Assembly: GCA_964057225.1 (NCBI GenBank) | Contig: OZ059896.1 | Coordinates: 14,706,501 to 14,770,500, forward strand | Source of the DNA: Auanema rhodensis | Taxonomy: Eukaryota; Nematoda; Chromadorea; Rhabditida; Rhabditidae | Direction: 5' to 3' | DNA length: 64,000 nucleotides | Part shown: positions 11,464-23,690 of the stretch, in pieces | Layout: every line of letters starts with the position of its first letter | How positions within the stretch are numbered: the first letter of the stretch is position 1 | Notes under the pieces: model-generated | What the model was told of the DNA's origin: nothing | The model's input: the letters and a program-made list of their open reading frames with translations, nothing else | The model's database searches: none | Made by a program: the position numbers and the translations under genes

Positions 11464-14400
11464 ATGAAACTTCTCGTTCTCGTTGGCCTCTTGGGGCTAA
11501 CCCTGGCTAGTCTGCCATCTTTCGAGAGACGCGATATCAACGAAGTCGAATTCCGCTCCGAGCGTGAATACCGTTATCTCTTCGATGGACATCTCTCTAC
11601 TGCTTTACCTGTCTCTGAAAGCCAGAAGGCTATCACTCGTATCCAATCTCTTGTCAGCATCCAACCTGAATCTTCTGAATATTGGTTCCGCATGCAATTG
11701 AGAAATCTCCGCTGGGCTACTAGCCAGGAAGAGGTCGACACCCTCAGAATGCTCCCATTCGAGAGCATGGAGGAGGTCACCCTCGAGAAGGTAATATAAA
11801 CTTCCTCTTTTCTAATTCATCTTCCTTGTTTCAGGAGCAAGAACGTCTTCTCTCCCTCCCAATCCGCTTCAACTACAAGCACGGACTTGTCGGAGATGTC
11901 GAATTCGACGGAGAAGAGCTCGCCTGGTCCAAGAACATCAAGAAGTCCATCGTCAACATGCTCCAAGTATTCAGAATCTCTTCCTATAGTTCTCTAATCT
12001 TCTGAAATTCAGATCAACTACGTTAAGAAGGGAGTTGAGATGCGCGACCACATGATCGAGGAAGAAGACATCCGCAAGAACGACTACTTCACCGTTGTCG
12101 AGGTAAATGCCATCTGAGCTTAACCCAAAAACCTTTTGAACTTCAGCGTACCCTCGAAGGAGAGTGCGAGGTTGCCTACACCAGAATCGAAGAATCCAAG
12201 GAATTCGAACAATGGACCAAGTCCGTCAACTTCGACAAGTGCAACATCCGCCCAGAAGTCCGTTACGGACGCCGCTTCGTCGAGAAGTGCGAAGAATGCA
12301 AGAAGACCGTCGCTGACGAGAAGCTCTCTTCCACCGTCATGACCTTCAACCTCACTCACGGACGCACTGAGAACAAGTTCCTCATCCGCGATGTCGAACT
12401 CCGTTCCCAACACTTGTTCGCCCCAATCGCCGACAAGAACCAACTCCTCGTCTCCTACGTCTACAACAAGCTCAGCCTTGTCTACGCCGGAGAGGTCGAG
12501 AAGACCATCGAGAAGATCCAAGTTGAAGAGAAGGAAACCCTCATCTACAACTCTGAGATGGAAATTGCCGAGGAGATGTTCGCTATGACCGGAGAAGAGA
12601 AATACCTTCGCCACATCCCCATGTGGAGCAACAAGGTCGAGATGGTTAAGCAGATCTTCAACAAGATTGTCAAGGACCTCGAATCCGGAGTTGAACTCGA
12701 GACCACCAACCTCATCGCCCGCGTTGTCAAGGTTCTCCGTTTCTGCACTGAGCACGAGATCGAGAAGATCGAGCGCTTCTTGTACGACATGGAGAAGATG
12801 GAGGAGAAGACTGTTGAAAAGATGCGTCACATCTTCTTCGACTCCCTTGCTCTTTCTGGAACCAAGGTCACCATCCGCCACCTTCTTGAGAAGATGACCA
12901 AGAAGCAAATGAACCCCATCAAGGCTTCTCAACTCTTCAAGATGCTCGCCGAGATCCGTGTCCCATCCGAATACATCGCTGAAGACGTCTACCGTTTCTG
13001 CGAGTCTGATGTTGCCCACCGCAACCCAGTCCTCCGTCAATCCTGCTGGCTCACCTACGGATCCATTGTCTCTGGATTCTGCGGAGACAACGAGGAGAAG
13101 ATGGCCTACGAATTGAAGGAGAAGCTCTGCACTCGCTCCCTCAAGCAAAAGATCGTCGACCAACTCATCCGCAAGTTCAAGTCTGCTGAGACCCGCTACG
13201 AGAAGGTCCTCATGATCAAGACCCTCTCCAACGCTGCCATTGACGTTTCCGTCTACAGCCTCAACACCATCATCGCTGACAAGATGGAAGAGAAGACCGT
13301 CCGCCTCCAAGCCATCGAGGCTCTCCGCCGTCTCCGCACCGTCATGCCACGCAAGATCCAATATGTCCTCATGCCAGTCTACAAGGACCGCATGGAGCTC
13401 CCAGAGATCCGCATGTCCGCCCTCAACATCATCCTCATGACCAGACCAGAGGAAGCCATCCTCAGCCAAGTTGTTGAACAAGTCATCGTTGAGCGCAGCC
13501 GTCAAGTCCGCGTCTTCACCTACAACCTTCTCTCCACCCTCACCAAGTCCACCAACCCATGCGAGAAGGTCTTGGCCCTCCGTGTTTCCAAGGCTCTCCG
13601 CCTCATCCCAACTGAGCTTAAGCAAAACCTCTTGGACAGCCGCTTCAACAAGTGGACTCTCTACAACACCGAGTACATGACTGGAGCTACCTTCAACTGG
13701 GCTTCCATCTTCAGCTCTGAATCTGTCCTCCCCAAGGAAATCATGGCTTCCCTCGACTCCGTCTTCGGAGGAGAATGGAACAAGTACTTGGCTCAAATCG
13801 GACTCTACCAAAACAACATGGACGTCATCCTCAACAAGATGATCCGCAAGGTTGAGCAATCCGGACTTGAGACCCTCGTCGTCCGTGGAAAGAGATCCGC
13901 CACTTTCCGCCCAGTCGAGATCCTCCGCACCATCGCCGAGAAGTTGAACATCAAGCGCCGTGAGATGAGCAACGACGAACCAGAGGCTCTCCTCTACTTC
14001 CGTTACAAGGACATGGACTACGCTTTCCTTCCAATTGACATGGAAACCATCCCAGAGCTTTTCAAGAAGATCGCCCGCGAGGGAAGAATCGAGCTTGGAG
14101 ACATTGAGCGTGTTCTCTCCCACGGATTCCACTACACCCTTTCCGGAGCCGTCTTCGTTCACGAGACCATCCGCAAGATCCCAACTGCCCTCGGTATGCC
14201 AATCGTTCTTGGATCCAAGATGCCAACCCTTGCTACCGTCACTGGACACATCAAGGTTGAATTCGAGCCCAAGAGCTCTGACCGCTTCACCGGACTCCGC
14301 CTCCACCTTGTTGCCAAGCCAGAGGTTGCTTCCACTCACGTCATCAAGCTTGAAGCCCGCACTCCAGTTGTCTACTCCGGAGTCAAGCTTCTCCACGGAG

Positions 14401-16709
14401 CCAAGATCAACACCCCCATCGATCTTCAAATGTTCGTCAACTGGGAAGACAAGCTCACCCTCAAGACCGTCTTCAAGGTTCCAGAGACCAAGAGACACAT
14501 TGTCCACCTCATGACCCGCCCAGTCACCTACGTCGCCGTCTGGGACAAGGAAACCCGTCACTACCCCGAAACCATCGAGAAGACCATCTACCTCAAGGAT
14601 TCTCGCTACCCAGTTGAGACTATCGAGCGCGAATACTTCGAGAAGACCGGAATGAAGGTTTTGGTTTCCGGAAGCATCCGTCGCCCATTCTTCCCACTCT
14701 ACGCCACCGAGGAGCACAAGACTGTTCTTATCGGAGACAACCTCATCAACATCTGGTACGAGCCCATGACTGAGAAGGTCCGCGAGATCGTCTTCCACAT
14801 GGAAATGGACGTCTTCGAGCCAGTCAAGAGAATGGAAAGCCCAACTTTCGAAAACTTCTATGAGAAGAAGTCCATGAACAAGAGATACGAGACCGAGGAG
14901 GAAGACTTCGAGGTTGAGATGACCGACTACAAGACTGAGACTGAGAGCGAACGCCGCAACGTCTTCGCCAAGTACGTCAAGAACCTTGAGATCGTCAAGG
15001 CTTACAAGCACAGACTCTCCTTCAAGCTTGAGACTGTCGGAGATATCAAGAACAAGCTCGAGACTGAGGTCCGCGCCATCTGCGACGACAAGATCCGTTA
15101 CTGCCGTGTCCACTTTGAGGCCCGTCGCACTCCCTTCGGAGAGGAATCCCGCGAGTGGGAACTCAAGGCTTTGATCCAAACCCTCTACCCAGAGATGCCA
15201 ATGACCTTCAAGCAAATGTTCGATCAAATGCACCGTGAATTCATCGGAAACATGGAAATCCAATGGGGATCTGAGGAGAAGTACACCATGAACCTCAAGC
15301 TCCAAGGACAACAAAGCCGTGACCAAAAGATCTGGATGAAGAAGGTTGAGCGCGAGCAAAACGGACTTACCGAGACCGAGAAGCTCATCGAGGCCGCCAA
15401 GTTGAACCAATACAAGCTTGTTGCTGAGCACAAGATCAGCCCAATGCACAAGATGTACCTCCGCAACTTCCTTTCTCTCCTCAAGAGCTGGAACTTCATG
15501 AACACCCAAGTTGAGTTCACCAACAAGATGTACGAAGGACGCATGGAGGCTAAGCTCACCATCGAGCCAATCAGCCGCCGCTTCTGCGACATCGTCATTG
15601 AGACCCCAGAGCAACGTGTTCTCTTCCGCAACATCGTCGTTCCATTCGAGCTCCCAACCCTCAACATCCGCCGTCACTACGGATCTATCAACTCCATGAA
15701 GCACATCGCTGAGAAGATCGAGAAGGAGACCCGCGCTGAATGCGTCGTCAAGAGCAACGAGATCAAGACCTTCGATAACCTCTTCTACAGACTTCCAATG
15801 GTTCCATGCCAAACTGTTCTTGCCAAGGATTGCTCCTCTGAGATCCCCAAGTTCACCGTTCTTATGGAGAAGGTTGCCAAGAACACCGAAGAGAAGATCC
15901 TCACCATCCACCACGAGAAGAACAGCATCGAACTCGAATTGAAGAGAGAGAAGATGATCGTTAAGGTCAACGGAGAAATCATCAAGTCTGAGAAAGAGTT
16001 GGAGAACTTCGGAATCTTCATCATCACTGAGAAGCTCTACAAGATCGATCTTGAAGACGTTCTCGTCACCTTCGACGGAATCCACGCCAAGATTCAACTC
16101 TCTGCTCTTTACAAGAACAAGCAATGCGGAATCTGCGGACACTACGACAACGAGGTTTGTTCTAATTGCCCAGCATCACTATTGTGAATTCTATTTCATT
16201 CCAGGAAACTAACGAGTTCCGTCGTGCTGACAACATCGAGACCACCGACCTCATGGAGTTCCACAAGAGCTTCTTGCACAAGAACCAAAGATGCGAGATG
16301 GACGAGTACGAGCTCAACAAGGAGTCCAACTACAAGATTCTCCGTGAGGAGACCAGCAGCAGCGAGGAAGAGCTTATGAACGAGTACGAAGGTACAGCTT
16401 GTTTCTTATCCAATCTCAACCCAACTTTGTTTTTTTTCAGAGCCCGAGCTCCGCACTCGCGTTCTTGAGCGTGGACACCGCATGTGCTTCTCCGAGATGC
16501 CAGTTAAGAGCTGCCGCACTGAGAAGAAGGAATCCGAAACCACCTACAAGCAAATGACCTTCAGATGCCTTCGCAAGTCTCTCCCAGTTGTTGAGAAGAT
16601 GATGCGCGAACTCCGCAAGGAGAAGGTCTTGACCACCGACATGCTTGAGGAGATCGAAGAGACCTACGAGCACAAGATCCGCGTCCCAAAGATGTGCCTT
16701 GCTTATTAA
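11464..16709 (+). CDS. vit-6: Vitellogenin copy 1 (vit-6/YP170-type yolk lipoprotein)
   Basis: Six exons (11464-11790, 11835-11966, 12013-12102, 12147-16154, 16205-16391, 16441-16709) join in frame to 1,670 residues, close to C. elegans VIT-6. The product is a secreted large lipid-transfer protein that carries lipid to oocytes. Residues 1-16 form a signal peptide (MKLLVLVGLLGLTLAS). A vitellogenin N/lipid-transport module follows, with helical LKQ.IVDQLI-type segments. A basic RGKRSA site at residues 763-768 fits the known split of VIT-6 into YP88 and YP115. A von Willebrand D-like domain sits near 1380-1520, with CVVKSNEIKTFDNLFY and CGICGHYDNE. Codon use is extremely biased to C-ending and preferred codons, as expected for the most abundant adult protein. 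This copy carries MIEEEDIRKND, CKKTV and EKELENFG. The first two are shared with copy 4; the last is unique. Confidence 0.95.
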
Positions 16710-17081
16710 ACTAATTTTCTTATAGTTAATAATAAAAAATTTTATATTTTATATTTTCTTCACATAATTAGCATAAATACCATACAATTAGTACAATAAT
16801 TACGTAAAACACGTGAAAACCTCAGAGGGAATATCCAAAACCATCATTTCAGTCAAACATCGCGTGACCAATGAAGCTTTGCCGAGGTGCGATTATTGCT
16901 GGTTGAAAAACTTTTTCTAATTACCCGAAACATGGGTGATATACGCAATTTTTGAATGCCTGATAAGGCTGATTAGCATATTATGGAAGATTGTTCCACG
17001 TGAAATGACGTCATTTTTCAAAACTAAACTAGAAGGAACGGTTGCACTCCGTACATATTCCGAAAAGAAAGAAAATCCTTC
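16710..17081. other. Vitellogenin 3' flank and pre-5S spacer
   Basis: The vitellogenin 3'UTR (AATAATAAA just after the stop) runs into a conserved spacer that recurs after copies 2-4. It contains CACGTG at 16997-17002 followed by TGACGTCA at 17006-17013, CTGATAA at 16960-16966, and an SL-like TAATTACCC at 16918-16926 upstream of an Sm-like AATTTTTGA at 16947-16955. No protein-coding gene is seen. Confidence 0.6.
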
Positions 17082-17200
17082 GCTTACGACCATACCACGT
17101 TGAAAGTACGCCATCCCGTCCGATCTGGCAAGTCAAGCAACGTTGGGCCCGGTTAGTACTTGGATCGGAGACGGCTTGGGAATCCCGGGTGCCGTAAGCT
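17082..17200 (+). rRNA. rrn-5S: 5S ribosomal RNA, spacer 1
   Basis: The 119-nt gene starts GCTTACGACC and ends CCGTAAGCT, so the two ends pair as the 5S terminal helix. The interior has the conserved CCCGTCCGATCTGGCAAG and TAGTACTTGGATCGGAGAC blocks, which include the internal Pol III promoter (A-box/C-box). A T-rich TTTTCCCTTTTC follows as a Pol III terminator. In C. elegans 5S genes form tandem repeats with SL1 RNA; here the gene sits between vitellogenin genes on the same strand. Confidence 0.93.
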
Positions 17201-17304
17201 TTTCCCTTTTCTAATATTTTCAAATACGTTTATCATTATCGGTTACCTATATGGTATATGGTTAGTATTTCATAGTTGTTCATAATATTATTTTCGATGA
17301 TTTT

Positions 17305-17674
17305 GGGTTAGTGACGGTGTTTCCTTTTCCCAGACTGAGACATACGAGACTAGGCGGGTCAGGAGATGGACAATATGTCCCTTGGTCTCTGAATTCTTGA
17401 AGACGGTCTCCTCTAGGGAATGTTGATCTTGGCTCCGTGGAGAAGTTTGACTCCGTATCACACTACTGGAGTGCGAACTTCAAGCTTGATAACATGAGTG
17501 GAAGCAATTTCTGGTTTAGGAACATGGTGGAGTCCGGTGAAGCGGTCAGAGCTCTTGGCCTCGAATTCAACCATGATGTGTCCGGTGGCAGTAGCAAGAG
17601 TTGACATCTTAGATTCAAGAACGATTACCATACCGAGGGTTGTTGGGATCTTGCGGATGGTATTGTGAACGGTG
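17305..17674 (-). pseudogene. Reversed vitellogenin exon-4 fragment (relic), spacer 1
   Basis: Read on the minus strand, this matches exon 4 of the neighbouring vitellogenin (about 14150-14560 of copy 1), with recognisable blocks such as ATCCGCAAGATCCCAAC and GAGCTCTGACCGCTTCACCG. It has scattered substitutions, an in-frame TGA after the CCAGTAGTG block and a deletion of roughly 40 bp around AACATTCCC. It is clearly older than the four intact copies. It lies antisense, 175 bp upstream of the ATG of copy 2, between the 5S gene and the promoter. Confidence 0.9.
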
Positions 17675-17713
17675 ATTTGAAATTAACATTGATAGTTGAT
17701 TAGCCATTAAGAT

Positions 17714-17801
17714 CTTATCAAAGAAAAGAAAAAAAAACTGAGGAAATGCAATGAAATGGGAAAATGATTGGAAGCACATGTCAATATGAATTGATATATA
17801 A
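17714..17801 (+). promoter_or_regulatory. Promoter of vitellogenin copy 2
   Basis: TGTCAAT (VPE1-like) is at 17779-17785 and TATATAA at 17795-17801. A GATA site (CTTATCAAAG, TGATAAG in reverse) at 17714-17723 replaces the exact VPE2 of copy 1. The promoter core downstream of about 17777 is nearly identical to copy 1; upstream it is unrelated. Confidence 0.6.
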
Positions 17802-17849
17802 GAAAGGAACTGAACAGTAAAGGACAGTCTACGACTCTCATCAAGAACG

Positions 17850-20800
17850 ATGAAACTTCTCGTTCTCGTTGGCCTCTTGGGGCTAACCCTGGCTAGTCTG
17901 CCATCTTTCGAGAGACGCGATATCAACGAAGTCGAATTCCGCTCCGAGCGTGAATACCGTTATCTCTTCGATGGACATCTCTCTACTGCTTTACCTGTCT
18001 CTGAAAGCCAGAAGGCTATCACTCGTATCCAATCTCTTGTCAGCATCCAACCTGAATCTTCTGAATATTGGTTCCGCATGCAATTGAGAAATCTCCGCTG
18101 GGCTACTAGCCAGGAAGAGGTCGACACCCTCAGAATGCTCCCATTCGAGAGCATGGAGGAGGTCACCCTCGAGAAGGTAATATAAACTTCCTCTTTTCTA
18201 ATTCATCTTCCTTGTTTCAGGAGCAAGAACGTCTTCTCTCCCTCCCAATCCGCTTCAACTACAAGCACGGACTTGTCGGAGATGTCGAATTCGACGGAGA
18301 AGAGCTCGCCTGGTCCAAGAACATCAAGAAGTCCATCGTCAACATGCTCCAAGTATTCAGAATCTCTTCCTATAGTTTTCTAATCTTCTGAAATTCAGAT
18401 CAACTACGTTAAGAAGGGAGTTGAGATGCGCGACCACATGACCGAGGAAGAAGACATCCACAAGAACGACTACTTCACCGTTGTCGAGGTAAATGCCATC
18501 TGAGCTTAACCCAAAAACCTTTTGAACTTCAGCGTACCCTCGAAGGAGAGTGCGAGGTTGCCTACACCAGAATCGAAGAATCCAAGGAATTCGAACAATG
18601 GACCAAGTCCGTCAACTTCGACAAGTGCAACATCCGCCCAGAAGTCCGTTACGGACGCCGCTTCGTCGAGAAGTGCGAAGAATGCGAGAAGACCGTCGCT
18701 GACGAGAAGCTCTCTTCCACCGTCATGACCTTCAACCTCACTCACGGACGCACTGAGAACAAGTTCCTCATCCGCGATGTCGAACTCCGTTCCCAACACT
18801 TGTTCGCCCCAATCGCCGACAAGAACCAACTCCTCGTCTCCTACGTCTACAACAAGCTCAGCCTTGTCTACGCCGGAGAGGTCGAGAAGACCATCGAGAA
18901 GATCCAAGTTGAAGAGAAGGAAACCCTCATCTACAACTCTGAGATGGAAATTGCCGAGGAGATGTTCGCTATGACCGGAGAAGAGAAATACCTTCGCCAC
19001 ATCCCCATGTGGAGCAACAAGGTCGAGATGGTTAAGCAGATCTTCAACAAGATTGTCAAGGACCTCGAATCCGGAGTTGAACTCGAGACCACCAACCTCA
19101 TCGCCCGCGTTGTCAAGGTTCTCCGTTTCTGCACTGAGCACGAGATCGAGAAGATCGAGCGCTTCTTGTACGACATGGAGAAGATGGAGGAGAAGACTGT
19201 TGAAAAGATGCGTCACATCTTCTTCGACTCCCTTGCTCTTTCTGGAACCAAGGTCACCATCCGCCACCTTCTTGAGAAGATGACCAAGAAGCAAATGAAC
19301 CCCATCAAGGCTTCTCAACTCTTCAAGATGCTCGCCGAGATCCGTGTCCCATCCGAATACATCGCTGAAGACGTCTACCGTTTCTGCGAGTCTGATGTTG
19401 CCCACCGCAACCCAGTCCTCCGTCAATCCTGCTGGCTCACCTACGGATCCATTGTCTCTGGATTCTGCGGAGACAACGAGGAGAAGATGGCCTACGAATT
19501 GAAGGAGAAGCTCTGCACTCGCTCCCTCAAGCAAAAGATCGTCGACCAACTCATCCGCAAGTTCAAGTCTGCTGAGACCCGCTACGAGAAGGTCCTCATG
19601 ATCAAGACCCTCTCCAACGCTGCCATTGACGTTTCCGTCTACAGCCTCAACACCATCATCGCTGACAAGATGGAAGAGAAGACCGTCCGCCTCCAAGCCA
19701 TCGAGGCTCTCCGCCGTCTCCGCACCGTCATGCCACGCAAGATCCAATATGTCCTCATGCCAGTCTACAAGGACCGCATGGAGCTCCCAGAGATCCGCAT
19801 GTCCGCCCTCAACATCATCCTCATGACCAGACCAGAGGAAGCCATCCTCAGCCAAGTTGTTGAACAAGTCATCGTTGAGCGCAGCCGTCAAGTCCGCGTC
19901 TTCACCTACAACCTTCTCTCCACCCTCACCAAGTCCACCAACCCATGCGAGAAGGTCTTGGCCCTCCGTGTTTCCAAGGCTCTCCGCCTCATCCCAACTG
20001 AGCTTAAGCAAAACCTCTTGGACAGCCGCTTCAACAAGTGGACTCTCTACAACACCGAGTACATGACTGGAGCTACCTTCAACTGGGCTTCCATCTTCAG
20101 CTCTGAATCTGTCCTCCCCAAGGAAATCATGGCTTCCCTCGACTCCGTCTTCGGAGGAGAATGGAACAAGTACTTGGCTCAAATCGGACTCTACCAAAAC
20201 AACATGGACGTCATCCTCAACAAGATGATCCGCAAGGTTGAGCAATCCGGACTTGAGACCCTCGTCGTCCGTGGAAAGAGATCCGCCACTTTCCGCCCAG
20301 TCGAGATCCTCCGCACCATCGCCGAGAAGTTGAACATCAAGCGCCGTGAGATGAGCAACGACGAACCAGAGGCTCTCCTCTACTTCCGTTACAAGGACAT
20401 GGACTACGCTTTCCTTCCAATTGACATGGAAACCATCCCAGAGCTTTTCAAGAAGATCGCCCGCGAGGGAAGAATCGAGCTTGGAGACATTGAGCGTGTT
20501 CTCTCCCACGGATTCCACTACACCCTTTCCGGAGCCGTCTTCGTTCACGAGACCATCCGCAAGATCCCAACTGCCCTCGGTATGCCAATCGTTCTTGGAT
20601 CCAAGATGCCAACCCTTGCTACCGTCACTGGACACATCAAGGTTGAATTCGAGCCCAAGAGCTCTGACCGCTTCACCGGACTCCGCCTCCACCTTGTTGC
20701 CAAGCCAGAGGTTGCTTCCACTCACGTCATCAAGCTTGAAGCCCGCACTCCAGTTGTCTACTCCGGAGTCAAGCTTCTCCACGGAGCCAAGATCAACACC

Positions 20801-23095
20801 CCCATCGATCTTCAAATGTTCGTCAACTGGGAAGACAAGCTCACCCTCAAGACCGTCTTCAAGGTTCCAGAGACCAAGAGACACATTGTCCACCTCATGA
20901 CCCGCCCAGTCACCTACGTCGCCGTCTGGGACAAGGAAACCCGTCACTACCCCGAAACCATCGAGAAGACCATCTACCTCAAGGATTCTCGCTACCCAGT
21001 TGAGACTATCGAGCGCGAATACTTCGAGAAGACCGGAATGAAGGTTTTGGTTTCCGGAAGCATCCGTCGCCCATTCTTCCCACTCTACGCCACCGAGGAG
21101 CACAAGACTGTTCTTATCGGAGACAACCTCATCAACATCTGGTACGAGCCCATGACTGAGAAGGTCCGCGAGATCGTCTTCCACATGGAAATGGACGTCT
21201 TCGAGCCAGTCAAGAGAATGGAAAGCCCAACTTTCGAAAACTTCTATGAGAAGAAGTCCATGAACAAGAGATACGAGACCGAGGAGGAAGACTTCGAGGT
21301 TGAGATGACCGACTACAAGACTGAGACTGAGAGCGAACGCCGCAACGTCTTCGCCAAGTACGTCAAGAACCTTGAGATCGTCAAGGCTTACAAGCACAGA
21401 CTCTCCTTCAAGCTTGAGACTGTCGGAGATATCAAGAACAAGCTCGAGACTGAGGTCCGCGCCATCTGCGACGACAAGATCCGTTACTGCCGTGTCCACT
21501 TTGAGGCCCGTCGCACTCCCTTCGGAGAGGAATCCCGCGAGTGGGAACTCAAGGCTTTGATCCAAACCCTCTACCCAGAGATGCCAATGACCTTCAAGCA
21601 AATGTTCGATCAAATGCACCGTGAATTCATCGGAAACATGGAAATCCAATGGGGATCTGAGGAGAAGTACACCATGAACCTCAAGCTCCAAGGACAACAA
21701 AGCCGTGACCAAAAGATCTGGATGAAGAAGGTTGAGCGCGAGCAAAACGGACTTACCGAGACCGAGAAGCTCATCGAGGCCGCCAAGTTGAACCAATACA
21801 AGCTTGTTGCTGAGCACAAGATCAGCCCAATGCACAAGATGTACCTCCGCAACTTCCTTTCTCTCCTCAAGAGCTGGAACTTCATGAACACCCAAGTTGA
21901 GTTCACCAACAAGATGTACGAAGGACGCATGGAGGCTAAGCTCACCATCGAGCCAATCAGCCGCCGCTTCTGCGACATCGTCATTGAGACCCCAGAGCAA
22001 CGTGTTCTCTTCCGCAACATCGTCGTTCCATTCGAGCTCCCAACCCTCAACATCCGCCGTCACTACGGATCTATCAACTCCATGAAGCACATCGCTGAGA
22101 AGATCGAGAAGGAGACCCGCGCTGAATGCGTCGTCAAGAGCAACGAGATCAAGACCTTCGATAACCTCTTCTACAGACTTCCAATGGTTCCATGCCAAAC
22201 TGTTCTTGCCAAGGATTGCTCCTCTGAGATCCCCAAGTTCACCGTTCTTATGGAGAAGGTTGCCAAGAACACCGAAGAGAAGATCCTCACCATCCACCAC
22301 GAGAAGAACAGCATCGAACTCGAATTGAAGAGAGAGAAGATGATCGTTAAGGTCAACGGAGAAATCATCAAGTCTGAGGAAGAGTTGGAGAACTTCGGAA
22401 TCTTCATCATCACTGAGAAGCTCTACAAGATCGATCTTGAAGACGTTCTCGTCACCTTCGACGGAATCCACGCCAAGATTCAACTCTCTGCTCTTTACAA
22501 GAACAAGCAATGCGGAATCTGCGGACACTACGACAACGAGGTTTGTTCTAATTGCCCAGCATCACTATTGTGAATTCTATTTCATTCCAGGAAACTAACG
22601 AGTTCCGTCGTGCTGACAACATCGAGACCACCGACCTCATGGAGTTCCACAAGAGCTTCTTGCACAAGAACCAAAGATGCGAGATGGACGAGTACGAGCT
22701 CAACAAGGAGTCCAACTACAAGATTCTCCGTGAGGAGACCAGCAGCAGCGAGGAAGAGCTTATGAACGAGTACGAAGGTACAGCTTGTTTCTTATCCAAT
22801 CTCAACCCAACTTTGTTTTTTTTCAGAGCCCGAGCTCCGCACTCGCGTTCTTGAGCGTGGACACCGCATGTGCTTCTCCGAGATGCCAGTTAAGAGCTGC
22901 CGCACTGAGAAGAAGGAATCCGAAACCACCTACAAGCAAATGACCTTCAGATGCCTTCGCAAGTCTCTCCCAGTTGTTGAGAAGATGATGCGCGAACTCC
23001 GCAAGGAGAAGGTCTTGACCACCGACATGCTTGAGGAGATCGAAGAGACCTACGAGCACAAGATCCGCGTCCCAAAGATGTGCCTTGCTTATTAA
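17850..23095 (+). CDS. vit-6: Vitellogenin copy 2
   Basis: This copy has the same six-exon structure and 1,670-residue product as copy 1, offset by exactly 6,386 bp. It is intact, with signal peptide, RGKRSA site and CGICG D-domain. Differences from copy 1 include MTEEEDIHKND in exon 3 (18440-18470), CEKTV near 18686 and EEELENFG near 22377. The translated product appears identical to that of copy 3. Intron 2 has TAGTTTTCTAAT where copies 1 and 4 have TAGTTCTCTAAT. Confidence 0.95.
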
Positions 23096-23467
23096 ACTAA
23101 TTTTCTTATAGTTAATAATAAAAAATTTTATATTTTATATTTTCTTCACATAATTAGCATAAATACCATACAATTAGTACAATAATTACGTAAAACACGT
23201 GAAAACCTCAGAGGGAATATCCAAAACCATCATTTCAGTCAAACATCGCGTGACCAATGAAGCTTTGCCGAGGTGCGATTATTGCTGGTTGAAAAACTTT
23301 TTCTAATTACCCGAAACATGGGTGATATACGCAATTTTTGAATGCCTGATAAGGCTGATTAGCATATTATGGAAGATTGTTCCACGTGAAATGACGTCAT
23401 TTTTCAAAACTAAACTAGAAGGAACGGTTGCACTCCGTACATATTCCGAAAAGAAAGAAAATCCTTC
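23096..23467. other. Vitellogenin 3' flank and pre-5S spacer, copy 2
   Basis: This is a duplicate of 16710-17081 at 6,386-bp offset, with the same CACGTG/TGACGTCA pair and the SL-like and Sm-like blocks. Confidence 0.6.
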
Positions 23468-23586
23468 GCTTACGACCATACCACGTTGAAAGTACGCCAT
23501 CCCGTCCGATCTGGCAAGTCAAGCAACGTTGGGCCCGGTTAGTACTTGGATCGGAGACGGCTTGGGAATCCCGGGTGCCGTAAGCT
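23468..23586 (+). rRNA. rrn-5S: 5S ribosomal RNA, spacer 2
   Basis: By eye this is identical to the 5S gene at 17082-17200, with both terminal-helix ends, internal promoter blocks and the T-rich terminator preserved. It lies on the same strand as the vitellogenins. Confidence 0.93.
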
Positions 23587-23690
23587 TTTCCCTTTTCTAA
23601 TATTTTCAAATACGTTTATCATTATCGGTTACCTATATGGTATATGGTTAGTATTTCATAGTTGTTCATAATATTATTTTCGATGATTTT

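Noticed and set aside
12120-16142. A 1,340-codon open frame antisense to vitellogenin exon 4, present in all four copies (also 18506-22528, 24892-28914, 33545-37567)
   Set aside because: It is a by-product of extreme codon bias: the sense gene almost never uses bases that make antisense stops in that register. It has no splice fit, is Asp/Leu/Val-rich low complexity and resembles no family. The sense frame has signal peptide, domains and correct splicing.
17029-17223. Short open frames across the 5S genes and their flanks
   Set aside because: They overlap a clear 5S rRNA on the opposite strand and recur only because the unit is duplicated.
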